A DNA stretch of 64,000 nucleotides from Pelomonas aquatica (GCF_026712205.1 NZ_JAPPUW010000001.1:62001-126000), one strand, 5' to 3'; shown: positions 8,650-17,781, counted from the stretch's first letter. The notes: generated by a model not told the origin, from the letters alone. Translations and numbers: made by a program.

Positions 8650-9528
8650 ATGCGTACGACGGCCCTGGCTCGGACACTGTCGGCTATGGAATCGTTAGAA
8701 GAGAGCCGCCCGGCGGTGCTATTGTTTCACGGCCTGTGCGCCAACCCGATGGAGCTCGCCCCGGTCGCCAAGTCGCTGCGCGAGGTCGGCTACGTCGTCG
8801 AAACGCCGGCCATGGCCGGCTACGGCGTCAGCAGCGCCACCGGCGAGCAGCTGCCCGTGCCGCCCTTCGAGCACTGGCTGGCCGAGGCCGAGGCCGCCTT
8901 CGACCGGCTGGCCGCCAAGCACGGCCGCGTGGCCATCGGCGGCCTGTGCATGGGTGCCGTGCTGGCCCTGGCCCTGGCCGCGCGCCGCCCGGCCGCGGCC
9001 CTGGTGCTGATCTCGACGACCCTGCATTTCGACGGCTGGAACGTCTCGCCCTGGCGCCGCCTGCTGCCGCTGGCCTATCTGCCGATGTTCCGCCGCCGCA
9101 TGAGCTTCAAGGAGACGGCCCCCTTCGGCCTGAAGAACGAGCGCCTGCGCGCCTGGGTCGAGCAGGCGATGGCCTCCAACCGCGTCTCGGCCGTCGGCGC
9201 CGCGCGGCTGTCGGCCGCGTCGCTGTACGAGGCCACGCGGCTGATCCGCCATGTGCGCGGCCGCCTCGCCGGCCTGAGCGCCCCCGCCGTCGTGCTGCAT
9301 GCCACCGAGGACGACGTCTCCGGCCCGCGCAGCGTGCGCGAACTGCAGGGCCGCCTCGGCCAGGCGCCCGAGGTGCACTGGTTCCACGACAGCTACCACA
9401 TGCTGACGCTCGACAACGAGCGCATCGCCGTGGCCCGCACCGTGCGCGACTTCCTGCTGCGCCGCCACCCGCTGGCCACGCTCAGCCCCACTTCTGCATT
9501 CGGAGATTTCCATGAGCAACACGCTTGA
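8650..9528 (+). CDS. Alpha/beta hydrolase with Cys in the nucleophile elbow
   Basis: A 292-residue alpha/beta hydrolase related to Est30-type carboxylesterases (VLLFHGLCANPMEL; C-terminal HDSYHMLTLDNE). The nucleophile elbow reads GGLCMGA, placing Cys100 where serine normally sits; Asp221 or Asp222 and His250 complete a plausible Cys-Asp-His triad. Polyhydroxyalkanoate synthases also use Cys here and transfer acyl groups, so an acyltransferase or thioesterase role is possible. A later start at 8686 is also possible. Its last 17 bases overlap the acyl carrier protein gene, followed at once by a ketosynthase, which suggests that it acts on ACP-bound acyl chains. That role is inference. Confidence 0.87.
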   Translation: MRTTALARTLSAMESLEESRPAVLLFHGLCANPMELAPVAKSLREVGYVVETPAMAGYGVSSATGEQLPVPPFEHWLAEAEAAFDRLAAKHGRVAIGGLCMGAVLALALAARRPAAALVLISTTLHFDGWNVSPWRRLLPLAYLPMFRRRMSFKETAPFGLKNERLRAWVEQAMASNRVSAVGAARLSAASLYEATRLIRHVRGRLAGLSAPAVVLHATEDDVSGPRSVRELQGRLGQAPEVHWFHDSYHMLTLDNERIAVARTVRDFLLRRHPLATLSPTSAFGDFHEQHA

Positions 9529-9775
9529 CCAACTCTGCAGCATCGCCCAGCGCGAACTCGGCGCCGAGGCGCTGAACGACAAGGTCGACACGCCCTTCTC
9601 CGAGCTCGGCATGGACTCCCTCGGCCTGGTCGACTTCATGTTCACCGTGGAAGACCATTTCCACGTCAGCATCGAGCACGACCGCGCGCTGCAGAACCCG
9701 ACGCTGACCGGCCTGGCCGCGCTGGTGGACGAACTGCTCGCGGCCAAGGCCGAACCGACCGCCGCCGCGGCCTGA
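9512..9775 (+). CDS. Acyl carrier protein
   Basis: An 87-residue acyl carrier protein. The phosphopantetheine attachment site is Ser36 in GMDSLGLVDF, within the usual four-helix pattern; a short Ala-rich tail follows. The gene starts inside the end of the hydrolase gene and its TGA overlaps the ATG of the ketosynthase by one base (TGATG), so the three are almost certainly translated together. It is not the housekeeping acpP, which would sit with fabD/fabG/fabF; no ketoreductase, dehydratase or malonyl transferase is present here. Confidence 0.93.
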   Translation: MSNTLDQLCSIAQRELGAEALNDKVDTPFSELGMDSLGLVDFMFTVEDHFHVSIEHDRALQNPTLTGLAALVDELLAAKAEPTAAAA

Positions 9776-10995
9776 TGACCCGGGTCTGGATCACCGGACT
9801 GGGTGCCGTCAGCGCGCTGGGCCAGGGGGCCGACGCGCTGGCCGACGCGCTGCTGGCCGGCCGCTCCGGCGTCGCCGCCCAGCCGGGCAGCGAGGAGCAT
9901 GCGCTGCGGCCCTATGCCGCCGCCGCCGTGACGGTGCCGCTGGCCGCAGGCATGCCGCCGGCCCAGCGCAACCTCTACGACCGCCACGGCCTGCTGGCCC
10001 TGGAGGCCGCCGCCGAGGCCTGGGCGCAGGCCGGCCTGCCGGCCACCGCGACCGAGCCCGACCGCGCCGCCGTCGCCTGGGGCACGGGCCTGGGCGGCTC
10101 GACGTCGATGGAGCTCTCCTACACGCAGATGTTCACGGCCCGCCCGCCGCGGGTGCACCCCTACACGGTCGTGCGCGTGATGGCCAACTCGGCCGCCTCC
10201 CACCTGGCCATGCGCCACCAGCTGCGCGCGGCCCAGCTGGCCGTGTCCAACGCCTGCGCGTCGTCGGCCCAGGCCATCGGCGAGGCGCTGTGGCTGCTGC
10301 GCAATGGCCGCGCCGACATCGCCCTGGTCGGCGGCTCCGAGGCCATGCTGCACATCGGCAGCGCGCTGGGCTGGCAGGCCATGGGCGTGATGGCGCCGCT
10401 GGACGCCGAGGCCCCCGAGCAGAGCTGCCGCCCCTTCGACGACGCCCGCAAGGGCCTGGTGCTGGGCGAAGGCGCCGCGGCCCTGGTCATCGAGACCGAG
10501 GCCCATGCCCGCGCGCGCGGCGCCGCGCCGCTGGCCATCCTGGCCGGCTACGGCCACAGCGTCGACGCCGTGCACCTGTCGCGCCCCGACGCGGCCGGCC
10601 AGGCGCGCGCGATGGCGGCCGCGCTGCGCGACGCCGGCCTGGCGCCGGCCGACATCGGCTACATCAATGCCCACGGCACGGCCACCGAGGTCGGCGACGC
10701 GGTCGAGGCCGAGTCCATCGGCGCGGTGTTCGGCACGCGCGCCGTGCCGGTGTCGGCCACCAAGGCGCTGCATGGCCACCTGATCGGTGCCGGCGGCGCG
10801 CTGGAGCTGGTCGCCACCGTGCAGGCCCTGCGCCGCCAGGCGCTGCCGCCCAGCGCCCACGTGCGCAGCAGCCAGCTGAACGAACAGGTCGATATCGTCA
10901 CCGGCAGCGCCCGCGCAGCGACGCTGCGCGCGGCGATGTCCAACTCCTTCGCCTTTGGCGGCAGCAACGTGGCATTAGTCACCACGCTGGCCTGA
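9775..10995 (+). CDS. Beta-ketoacyl-ACP synthase, FabF-like
   Basis: A 406-residue condensing enzyme of the KAS I/II type with active-site Cys161 (SNACASSAQA), His300 (NAHGTATEVGD), Lys330 and His335 (ATKALHGHLIGAG), so all catalytic residues are in place. Decarboxylative condensation of an ACP-bound malonyl unit is the expected reaction. It is the last gene of a three-gene unit with a dedicated ACP and a Cys-type hydrolase. The product is unknown; other fatty acid enzymes would have to come from elsewhere in the genome. Confidence 0.92.
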   Translation: MTRVWITGLGAVSALGQGADALADALLAGRSGVAAQPGSEEHALRPYAAAAVTVPLAAGMPPAQRNLYDRHGLLALEAAAEAWAQAGLPATATEPDRAAVAWGTGLGGSTSMELSYTQMFTARPPRVHPYTVVRVMANSAASHLAMRHQLRAAQLAVSNACASSAQAIGEALWLLRNGRADIALVGGSEAMLHIGSALGWQAMGVMAPLDAEAPEQSCRPFDDARKGLVLGEGAAALVIETEAHARARGAAPLAILAGYGHSVDAVHLSRPDAAGQARAMAAALRDAGLAPADIGYINAHGTATEVGDAVEAESIGAVFGTRAVPVSATKALHGHLIGAGGALELVATVQALRRQALPPSAHVRSSQLNEQVDIVTGSARAATLRAAMSNSFAFGGSNVALVTTLA

Positions 10996-11050
10996 GTCGG
11001 CGTCAGCGGCGGCTGGCTATGCTGGCCGCCCCGTGACTCCCTGCTCCGCC

Positions 11051-13789
11051 ATGCGACTGCTGCCCCGCCACGCCGCCCTCCTCCTCGCCCTGCCCCTGCT
11101 CGCCGCGGCCGCGCCGACGGCAGCACCGCTCGCTCCCGTGCGCGAGGCCGAGGGCGTGCGCGAGTACCGCCTGCCCAACGGCCTGCAGGTGCTGCTGATT
11201 CCCGACGCCACCAAGCCCACCGTCACGGTCAACGTGACCTACCGCGTCGGCAGCCGCCACGAAGGCAACGGCGAGACCGGCATGGCGCATCTGCTCGAAC
11301 ACCTGATGTTCAAGACGACGCAGCGCTTTGCCAATGTCGGCGCGGAGCTGTCCAAGCGCGGCATGCAGTTCAACGGCACGACCAACGCCGACCGCACCAA
11401 CTACTTCGAGACCTTCCCGGCAGACCCGGCCCAGCTGGGCTGGGCGCTGGCGATGGAGGCCGACCGCATGACCGGCGCCAAGGTGCTGAGGAGCGACCTC
11501 GACACCGAGATGACCGTCGTGCGCAACGAGATGGAGGCCGGCGAGAACAACGCGCTCAACATCCTCGTGCAGCGCACCCAGGCCGCCGCCTACCAATGGC
11601 ACCCCTATGGCCGCAGCACCATCGGCGCGCGTTCCGACGTCGAACATGTCGCCATCCCCAGCCTGCAGGCCTTCTACAAGCGCAACTACCAGCCCGACAA
11701 CGCGACGCTGGTCGTCGCCGGCGCCTTCGACCCGCAGCGCACGCTGGCCGAGGTGCAGCGCCTGTTCGGCGCCCTGCCCCGGCCGACGCGCGTGCTGCCG
11801 CCCACCTACACGGTCGAGCCCGTGCAGGAGGGCGAGCGCCTCGTCACGCTGCGCCGCCCGAGCGGCATGCAGGGCGTGCTGGCGAGCTACCACGTCCCGC
11901 CGCTGGCCAGCCCCGACTTCGCGGCCTTCGAGGTCGCCGTCACGGCACTGGCCGACACGCCCAGCGGGCGCCTGCACAAGCGCGCCGTCGAGCCCGGCCT
12001 CGCGGCCCAGGCCTTCGGCTGGCCCGGCCGCAACACCGAGCCCGGCCTGCTCAACCTCGGCCTCGTGCTGAAGTCGGACAACGACGTCGACCGCGCCCAG
12101 CAGCTGCTGGTCGACACCGTCGAGAGCCTCGCCAAGGAGCCCATCACCGCCGAGGAGCTGCAGCGCGCCCAGGCGCAATGGGCCAAGAACTTCGACGAGC
12201 TGATGGCCAACCCGCAGAACCTGTGCGTGGCGCTGTCCGAGGCCATCGCCGCCGGTGACTGGCGCCTGCTGTTCCAGCTGCGCAACCGCGTCGAATCGAC
12301 CACCGTCGACGGCGTCAACACGACGCTGCGCCAGTGGCTGCTGCCCAGCAACCGCACGCTGGGCCGCCTGTACGCGACGGCCGCCCCCGAACGCAGCCCG
12401 CTGGCCCTGCCCATCGCCGCGGCCGACGCGCTGAAGGACTTCGTGCCCAAGGCCGCCCTGGCTGCCGGCGAAGCCTTCGACACCAGCCCGGCCAACTTCG
12501 ACCGCCGCACCGAGCGCTATCAGCTTGCCAACGGCCTGCGCGTGGCCCTGGTGCCCAAGCGCTCACGCGGCGAAACCGTGGAACTGGCGCTGAACCTGCA
12601 CTACGGCAACGTGGACAGCCTGCGCGGCAAGCGCCCCGAGGCCGCCCTCGTCGGCGAGGCCCTGGCCCTGGGCTCCAGGCAGCACACGCGGGCCCAGATC
12701 GCCGACGGCTTCGACAAGCTCAAGACCCGCTTCTCCGCCGGCAGCAGCCCCACCGGCGACGCCCATGTCTCGCTGAGCAGCCACCGCCCGCAGCTGCAGC
12801 AAGCCCTCGCGCTGATGGCCGAGGTGCTGCGCGAGCCGAGCTTCCCCGCGGCCGAGGTCGAGCAGGCCGTGCGCCAGCAGGTGGCCCGGATCGAGGAGGC
12901 CGCCCAGCAGCCCCAGGCCGTGGCCTCGCATGCGCTGGAACAGGCGCTCAGCGCCGCCTACCCCGCCGACGACCCGCGCCACCGGGGCAGCTTCGCCGAG
13001 GGCATTGCCGCGCTGAAGGCCCTGACGCCGGAACGCCTGCAGGCCTTCCACCGCGAGTTCTGGGGCGCCGCCCACGGCGAGCTGGTGCTGGTGGGCGACT
13101 TCGACGCCGCCGAGGTCAAGCCGCAGATCGAACGCCTGTTCGGCGGCTTGAGCGCGGCCCAGGCCTATGTGCGCGTGCCCCAGCCCCTGCCGGCCGTGCA
13201 GGGCCTGAAGCTCAGCGAGACGCTGAAGGACAAGGCCAACGCGATGGTCTTCGGCGCATTGCTGCTGCCGGTGAACGACGACCACCCCGACTACGCCGCG
13301 CTGCGCATCGCCGCCCATGTGCTGGGTGCCAGCGGCTTCGACTCGCGGCTGCTGACCCGGCTGCGCCAGAAGGAGGGTGTCTCCTACGGTGCCGGTGCCT
13401 GGCTGAACGCGTCCAGCTTCGAGCCCAATGCCCGCCTCGGCATGGCCGCCATCTTCGCGCCCGAGAACCGGGGCCGCGTCGAGGCCGCGCTGAACGACGA
13501 GCTGGCCCGCTTCGTCCGTGAAGGCATCACCCAGGCCGAGCTCGACACCGCCAAGCGCGCGATGAAGGCCCAGAGCGACACCTGGCGCAGCGACGACGGC
13601 GCCGTGGCCGGCGCCATCGCCGGCCACCTGGAGCGCGCTCGCCAGTTCAAGTGGAACGCCGAACTGGACGCGCGCGGCGAGGCATTGACTCTGGCGGAGG
13701 TGAACGCGGCCATCAAGCGCTGGATCGACCCGACCAAGGCCAATTGGTCGTGGGCGGGGGATTTCGACAAGCCGCAGGCTGCGAAGTGA
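11051..13789 (+). CDS. M16 family zinc peptidase, two-domain, secreted
   Basis: A pitrilysin-type peptidase of about 912 residues. I prefer the ATG at 11051 (signal peptide MRLLPRHAALLLALPLLAAAA) over the GTG at 11033. The inverted zinc motif HLLEH gives His80, Glu83 and His84, with a distal Glu in the following helix region. A second M16-like half (from about residue 480, ERYQLANGLRVALVP) lacks the zinc motif and would form the closing half of the chamber. It is expected to be periplasmic and to degrade peptides. It begins 55 bases after the ketosynthase stop and is probably a separate transcription unit. Confidence 0.93.
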   Translation: MRLLPRHAALLLALPLLAAAAPTAAPLAPVREAEGVREYRLPNGLQVLLIPDATKPTVTVNVTYRVGSRHEGNGETGMAHLLEHLMFKTTQRFANVGAELSKRGMQFNGTTNADRTNYFETFPADPAQLGWALAMEADRMTGAKVLRSDLDTEMTVVRNEMEAGENNALNILVQRTQAAAYQWHPYGRSTIGARSDVEHVAIPSLQAFYKRNYQPDNATLVVAGAFDPQRTLAEVQRLFGALPRPTRVLPPTYTVEPVQEGERLVTLRRPSGMQGVLASYHVPPLASPDFAAFEVAVTALADTPSGRLHKRAVEPGLAAQAFGWPGRNTEPGLLNLGLVLKSDNDVDRAQQLLVDTVESLAKEPITAEELQRAQAQWAKNFDELMANPQNLCVALSEAIAAGDWRLLFQLRNRVESTTVDGVNTTLRQWLLPSNRTLGRLYATAAPERSPLALPIAAADALKDFVPKAALAAGEAFDTSPANFDRRTERYQLANGLRVALVPKRSRGETVELALNLHYGNVDSLRGKRPEAALVGEALALGSRQHTRAQIADGFDKLKTRFSAGSSPTGDAHVSLSSHRPQLQQALALMAEVLREPSFPAAEVEQAVRQQVARIEEAAQQPQAVASHALEQALSAAYPADDPRHRGSFAEGIAALKALTPERLQAFHREFWGAAHGELVLVGDFDAAEVKPQIERLFGGLSAAQAYVRVPQPLPAVQGLKLSETLKDKANAMVFGALLLPVNDDHPDYAALRIAAHVLGASGFDSRLLTRLRQKEGVSYGAGAWLNASSFEPNARLGMAAIFAPENRGRVEAALNDELARFVREGITQAELDTAKRAMKAQSDTWRSDDGAVAGAIAGHLERARQFKWNAELDARGEALTLAEVNAAIKRWIDPTKANWSWAGDFDKPQAAK

Positions 13790-13805
13790 GGCACTGGCGG
13801 CGGCC

Positions 13806-14048
13806 TCAGGCGCCGCTGCCGAACTCCTTCAACCATTGCCGCAGCTTCTTGCGCCCGTCGCTGTTCGTGCCGCGGTAGGTCTTCAGCGCCAGCGCGAGGA
13901 ACTGCTGCTCGGCCGGCGTCAGACCTGCGGGCTCGCGTTCCTCGTCGATCCAGCCGGCGGGCTTGTCGCAGTGATGCTCGATCTGGCGCGCCAGCTTGTC
14001 GCCGATGGCCTTCCCTTCGGGTTGCGCGAGCTGGTGGACGTGGCGCAC
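13806..14048 (-). pseudogene. Truncated XRE-type regulator remnant
   Basis: An 80-residue frame beginning at a GTG. Its segment HVHQLAQPEGKAIGDKLARQIE followed within a few residues by KPAGWID matches the C-terminal half of small XRE (lambda-repressor-like) DNA-binding domains, where the sensor helix and PxGWxD close the fold. The first helices of that domain are not encoded upstream in any frame that I can see. It is convergent with the M16 gene, 16 bases beyond its stop. It may be a decayed regulator, or an unusual small protein; the sequence does not settle this. Confidence 0.4.
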
Positions 14049-14161
14049 ACGCTCAAGCAGGTGGTCTGCGTGAAGGGTTGACGGGGCGAAAACCCGCCCT
14101 CGAGCGGCATTTGACGCAAGTCGGGCGCCCCTTTCTTCCTTTCGACGCTAGGCTCCCGGCC

Positions 14162-14461
14162 ATGCGCTATCTGGATTTCGAACTCAGCGAAGGCAGCGAC
14201 GGCGTCACGACGCTGGATGCGATGGCCGCCACGCCGGCCGGCCGGCATGCCGAGGTGCTGGCGGAGGCGCAGGCCGTGCTGGCCTGGTGCCGGCGCGAGT
14301 TCCCGCACACCCAGGGCCCCGTCGACGAGGGCCTGGACTGGGACCACGACCTCCACGTCGGACTGGAGGACGGCGGCTGGCACACGGTGTCGCTGACGCT
14401 GACCGGCTCGCCGCGCTTCGTCGAGGCCTTCCTGGCCGCCTTCGGCACACCCCCGGGCTGA
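14162..14461 (+). CDS. Hypothetical protein, 99 residues
   Basis: I do not recognise the family. The ATG at 14162 gives an acidic, soluble 99-residue protein (MRYLDFELSEGSDG...) rich in Asp, Glu and Trp in its C-terminal half (GLDWDHDLHVGLEDGGW). The N-terminus resembles the start of several short uncharacterised betaproteobacterial proteins, but I cannot name one. No membrane segment or signal peptide. An in-frame ATG at 14078 exists but would add unlikely residues. Codon use matches the neighbours. Confidence 0.72.
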   Translation: MRYLDFELSEGSDGVTTLDAMAATPAGRHAEVLAEAQAVLAWCRREFPHTQGPVDEGLDWDHDLHVGLEDGGWHTVSLTLTGSPRFVEAFLAAFGTPPG

Positions 14462-14519
14462 TCCGCGCTGGCGACTTCATCGGCGGGCACTACCATCGGC
14501 GGTTCGTCTGGGGCCGCCT

Positions 14520-15392
14520 ATGAAACTGCTCGTCAAATTCAATCTCGTCTACGTCCTCGTGATGGCGCTGGGCATCGGCCTGAGCGGCTATATCGCCCGC
14601 CAGCTGCTGCAGGACAACGCGAAGCAGGAAACCGTCGCCAGTGCGCAGATGCTGATGGAGAAGGCACTGGCCGTGCGCAGCTACACCAACACGCAGATCA
14701 AGCCGCTGCTGGCCGCGCAGATGGCCGACAAATTCCTGCCGCAGACGGTGCCCAGCTACTCCGCCACCGAGGTGCTGGGCACGCTGCTGGCCAAGCACCC
14801 CGAGTTCGCCTACAAGGAGGCGACGCTCAATCCCACCAACCCGCGCGACCGCGCCACCAGCTGGGAGGTCGACATCGTCGGCCAGTTCCGCAGCGATGCC
14901 GAGCTGAAGGAGGCCGTCGGCACGCGCGACACGCCGGCCGGCCCCTCGCTCTACATTTCCCGGCCGCTGCGCATCACCGACCCCGCCTGCCTGGCCTGCC
15001 ACAGCAGCGTGGACGCCGCCCCCGCCACCATGGTGGCCAAGTACGGCCCGGCCAACGGCTTCGGCTGGAACCTGAACGAGGTCATCGGCGCCCAGATCGT
15101 CTCCGTGCCGCTGGGCGTGCCGCTGCAGCGCGCCGACCAGACCTTCAAGGTCTTCATCACGTCGCTGGTGGGCGTGTTCGTCGCGGTCGGCATCGTGCTC
15201 AACCTGATGGTGTGGCTGCTGGTCGTGCGCCCGGTCACGCGGCTGTCGGCCCTGGCCGACCGCGTCAGCCAGGGCGACCTGGATGCGCCCGAGTTCAAGG
15301 CCGGCGGCCGCGACGAGATCGCCACGCTGTCCGACTCCTTCTCCCGCATGCGCGCCAGCGTCGTGCAGGCGATGAAATTGCTGGACGCGTAA
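14520..15392 (+). CDS. Haem-type (DUF3365/Tll0287-like) sensor with HAMP domain
   Basis: A 290-residue membrane protein: helix at about residues 7-27, an extracytoplasmic domain of the DUF3365/Tll0287-like type, a second helix at about 212-236 and a HAMP segment to the end. The sensor domain contains a c-type haem motif CLACH (Cys157, Cys160, His161), and KPLLAAQMADKF, FAYKEATLNPTNPRD and SWEVDIVGQF are typical of this redox-sensing family. There is no kinase or methyl-accepting output on the chain itself. The Ser/Thr kinase gene starts nine bases downstream, so this protein may be its input partner. Confidence 0.88.
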   Translation: MKLLVKFNLVYVLVMALGIGLSGYIARQLLQDNAKQETVASAQMLMEKALAVRSYTNTQIKPLLAAQMADKFLPQTVPSYSATEVLGTLLAKHPEFAYKEATLNPTNPRDRATSWEVDIVGQFRSDAELKEAVGTRDTPAGPSLYISRPLRITDPACLACHSSVDAAPATMVAKYGPANGFGWNLNEVIGAQIVSVPLGVPLQRADQTFKVFITSLVGVFVAVGIVLNLMVWLLVVRPVTRLSALADRVSQGDLDAPEFKAGGRDEIATLSDSFSRMRASVVQAMKLLDA

Positions 15393-15401
15393 TTCGACGG
15401 C

Positions 15402-16862
15402 ATGGGCGACACCAAGCATCCCGCGCAGCTCGGCAAGTACCGCATCACCGCGGTGCTGGGCGAGGGCGCGATGGGCGTGGTCTACAAGGGCTTCGACCCC
15501 GACATCCAGCGCACCGTCGCGCTGAAGACCATCCGCGCCCAGCTCGACACCGATGACGCCAGCCCCGGGGCGCCGGCCTCGCGCTTTCGCAACGAGGCCC
15601 AGGCCGCCGGCCGGCTGATGCACCCGGGCATCGTCGCCGTCTACGACTTCGGCCGCGACCAGCAGATCGCCTACATCGCGATGGAATACGTCGAGGGCCG
15701 CTCGCTGGCGAGCTACCTCAGCTCCAAGGTCCGCTTCACCGACACCGACATCCCCGGCATCATGAGCCAGCTGCTCGACGCGCTGGACCATGCACACAGC
15801 AAGGGTGTCTGGCACCGCGACATCAAGCCCGCCAACATCATCATGATGGCCAACGGCCGGCTGAAGGTGGCCGACTTCGGCATCGCGCGCATCGAGAGCA
15901 CCCACCTCACGCAGACGCACTACATGGTCGGCACGCCCAGCCACATGGCGCCCGAGCAGTTCCTCGGCAAGCCCATGGACCGGCGCGTCGACATCTACGG
16001 CGCCGGCGTCGTGCTCTACCAGCTGCTGACCGGCCGCGCGCCGTTCGCGGGCACGACCGAGGCGCTGATGTACAAGGTCGTCAACGAGCTGCCGCCGCCG
16101 CCTTCCACCGTCGAGGGTGCCAGCCGCCCCGGCTGGTACGACGCCGTCATCGCCCGCGCGCTGGCCAAGCGCGCCGAGGATCGTTACCCCGATGCCGAGG
16201 CCTTCCTGCGCGCCCTCTTCGACGGTGCCGGCCAGAACATCGACGACACGGGCTGGGAGAAGACGCTGATGATGGCGCCGCCGCGCCCCGCGAGCCCGCC
16301 GCTGTCGCCGCCCACCTTCGCGCCGCCTTCGATGGGCAGCCCCTCGGCCGGCACGCCGCTGCCCGCGCACTGGGACAAGGCCCAGCTGACGCAGGCCGAG
16401 CTGACGCTGGCCAAGCATGTCGGCCCGCTCGCCAGCGTCCTCGTGCGCCGCGCCGCGCGCGAATGCGCTGACATCAACGAGCTCTACGCCAGGCTGGCCG
16501 AACAGGTCACCGACCCGCGCGCCCGCGATGCCTTCCTCGGCCAGGCCAGCCTCGTCACCGGCGGCAGCGTGCGCACGGCGGGCGGCAGCAGCGGCACGCC
16601 GTCCGCCGCGGCCTCCAAGGGTGCAGCCGGCTCCAAAGGCTCGGCCGGCGCCACCACGCTCGGCGGTCCGCTGAACGACGCCGTCATCGACAAGGCCCAG
16701 GCCCTGCTGGCCCAGCATGTCGGTCCCATCGCCAAGGTGCTGGTCAAGCGCGCCGCGGCCGGCATCGACAGCCGGGCGGTGTTCTTCAACCGGCTGGCGG
16801 AGGCGGTGAGCGACCCCAAGGCCCGCGAGAAGCTGCTGGACGAACTCGCGCGGCTGCGCTGA
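15402..16862 (+). CDS. PknB-like Ser/Thr protein kinase with duplicated C-terminal domain
   Basis: A 486-residue Hanks-type kinase: glycine loop LGEGAMGVVY, Lys42, catalytic HRDIKPAN (Asp140) and DFG at 158-160, all intact; APE-like MAPEQF follows. After a Pro/Ala-rich linker, two related modules of about 50 residues occur (AKHVGPLASVLVRRAAR near 345, AQHVGPIAKVLVKRAAA near 440), each ending in D(P)xAR(D/E)xxL. No membrane helix is present, so the kinase is cytosolic. It begins nine bases after the haem-type sensor gene, which suggests joint function. Substrates are unknown. Confidence 0.93.
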   Translation: MGDTKHPAQLGKYRITAVLGEGAMGVVYKGFDPDIQRTVALKTIRAQLDTDDASPGAPASRFRNEAQAAGRLMHPGIVAVYDFGRDQQIAYIAMEYVEGRSLASYLSSKVRFTDTDIPGIMSQLLDALDHAHSKGVWHRDIKPANIIMMANGRLKVADFGIARIESTHLTQTHYMVGTPSHMAPEQFLGKPMDRRVDIYGAGVVLYQLLTGRAPFAGTTEALMYKVVNELPPPPSTVEGASRPGWYDAVIARALAKRAEDRYPDAEAFLRALFDGAGQNIDDTGWEKTLMMAPPRPASPPLSPPTFAPPSMGSPSAGTPLPAHWDKAQLTQAELTLAKHVGPLASVLVRRAARECADINELYARLAEQVTDPRARDAFLGQASLVTGGSVRTAGGSSGTPSAAASKGAAGSKGSAGATTLGGPLNDAVIDKAQALLAQHVGPIAKVLVKRAAAGIDSRAVFFNRLAEAVSDPKAREKLLDELARLR

Positions 16863-16866
16863 GCCG

Positions 16867-17781
16867 TCAGCCCCGGCGCGCGAACGCCAGCACCTTCAGG
16901 GCCCGCTCCTCGGACACATCGGCGAACGCCGCCGGGTTCGCCACCCGCTCCACGAACGCCAGCTCCGGCGCGTTCTCCGCGACAACGCCGCGCAGGAAGT
17001 CCAGCCCCAGCTCCGGCGCATTCAGGCACAGCAGCGCCTGCCCACCCGGCGCCAGCAGTGCCGGCAGCCGCCTGGCCAGCCGCGCGTAGTCCTTGGTCGC
17101 GACGAAGCTGCCCTTCTGGAAGCTGGGCGGGTCGCAGATGACGAGGTCGCAGGGGCCGCCGCGGGTCAGCTTGCCCCAGGAGTTGAAGATGTCGTGGGCC
17201 AGGAACTTGGCGCCCGCCTTCACACCGTTCAGCTCATGGTTGCTGCGGCCCGTGGCCAGCGCGCCTGACGCCATGTCCACGTTGACCACCTCGCTGGCCC
17301 CGGCCTGCAGCGCGACGACCGAGAAGGCGCAGCTGTAGGCGAACAGGTTCAGCACCTTGGCGCCGGGCTGCACATGCTCGCGCACCCAGCGTCGGCCCTC
17401 GGCCATGTCGAGGAAAAGGCCGTGGTTCTGGCCGCGCAGCAGGTGCACGAGATAGCGCGTGCCGGCCTCGGTGACGACGTGGGGTTCGGGCACGGCGCCG
17501 GCCATAGCCCGCGTCTCGGCACCGGCGCCGCGGCATTGGTAGACCCAGTTCAGCGGCTCGCCTTCGGGCGCGATGTCGCGCCAGCGCGCGGCCAGCGCCG
17601 CGCCGACGGCGGCGAGGGCTTCGTCCGGCAGCGGCTGGAAGCTGGTGAGCAGCAGCACCGGCGGGTAGGCGTCCAGCGCGAGATGCTCGCAGCCGGGGAG
17701 CAGGCCGCCGCGGCCGTGGAAGAGGCGCCTGGCCTCGGTGGGGAAGGCCATCGCGGCGATGGCGTCGAACAGGGCTTGCAT
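16867..17781 (-). CDS. Class I SAM-dependent methyltransferase, RlmI-like
   Basis: A 304-residue methyltransferase. It has the SAM-binding motif VLNLFAYSCAFSVVALQAGA and the catalytic-region DPPSFQKGSF found in RlmI/YccW-type 23S rRNA m5C methyltransferases and their relatives. The PUA domain of true RlmI is absent; the N-terminal about 90 residues are the intermediate domain. rRNA is the likely substrate, but I would not assign a base. Convergent with the kinase gene with only four bases between stops. Confidence 0.88.
   Translation of the reverse strand: MQALFDAIAAMAFPTEARRLFHGRGGLLPGCEHLALDAYPPVLLLTSFQPLPDEALAAVGAALAARWRDIAPEGEPLNWVYQCRGAGAETRAMAGAVPEPHVVTEAGTRYLVHLLRGQNHGLFLDMAEGRRWVREHVQPGAKVLNLFAYSCAFSVVALQAGASEVVNVDMASGALATGRSNHELNGVKAGAKFLAHDIFNSWGKLTRGGPCDLVICDPPSFQKGSFVATKDYARLARRLPALLAPGGQALLCLNAPELGLDFLRGVVAENAPELAFVERVANPAAFADVSEERALKVLAFARRG

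Noticed and set aside
6564-9515. Open frame of about 980 codons antisense to the kinase and regulator genes
   Set aside because: It has shadow-frame composition, and the opposite strand holds intact HK and RR domains. No ribosome site or signature.
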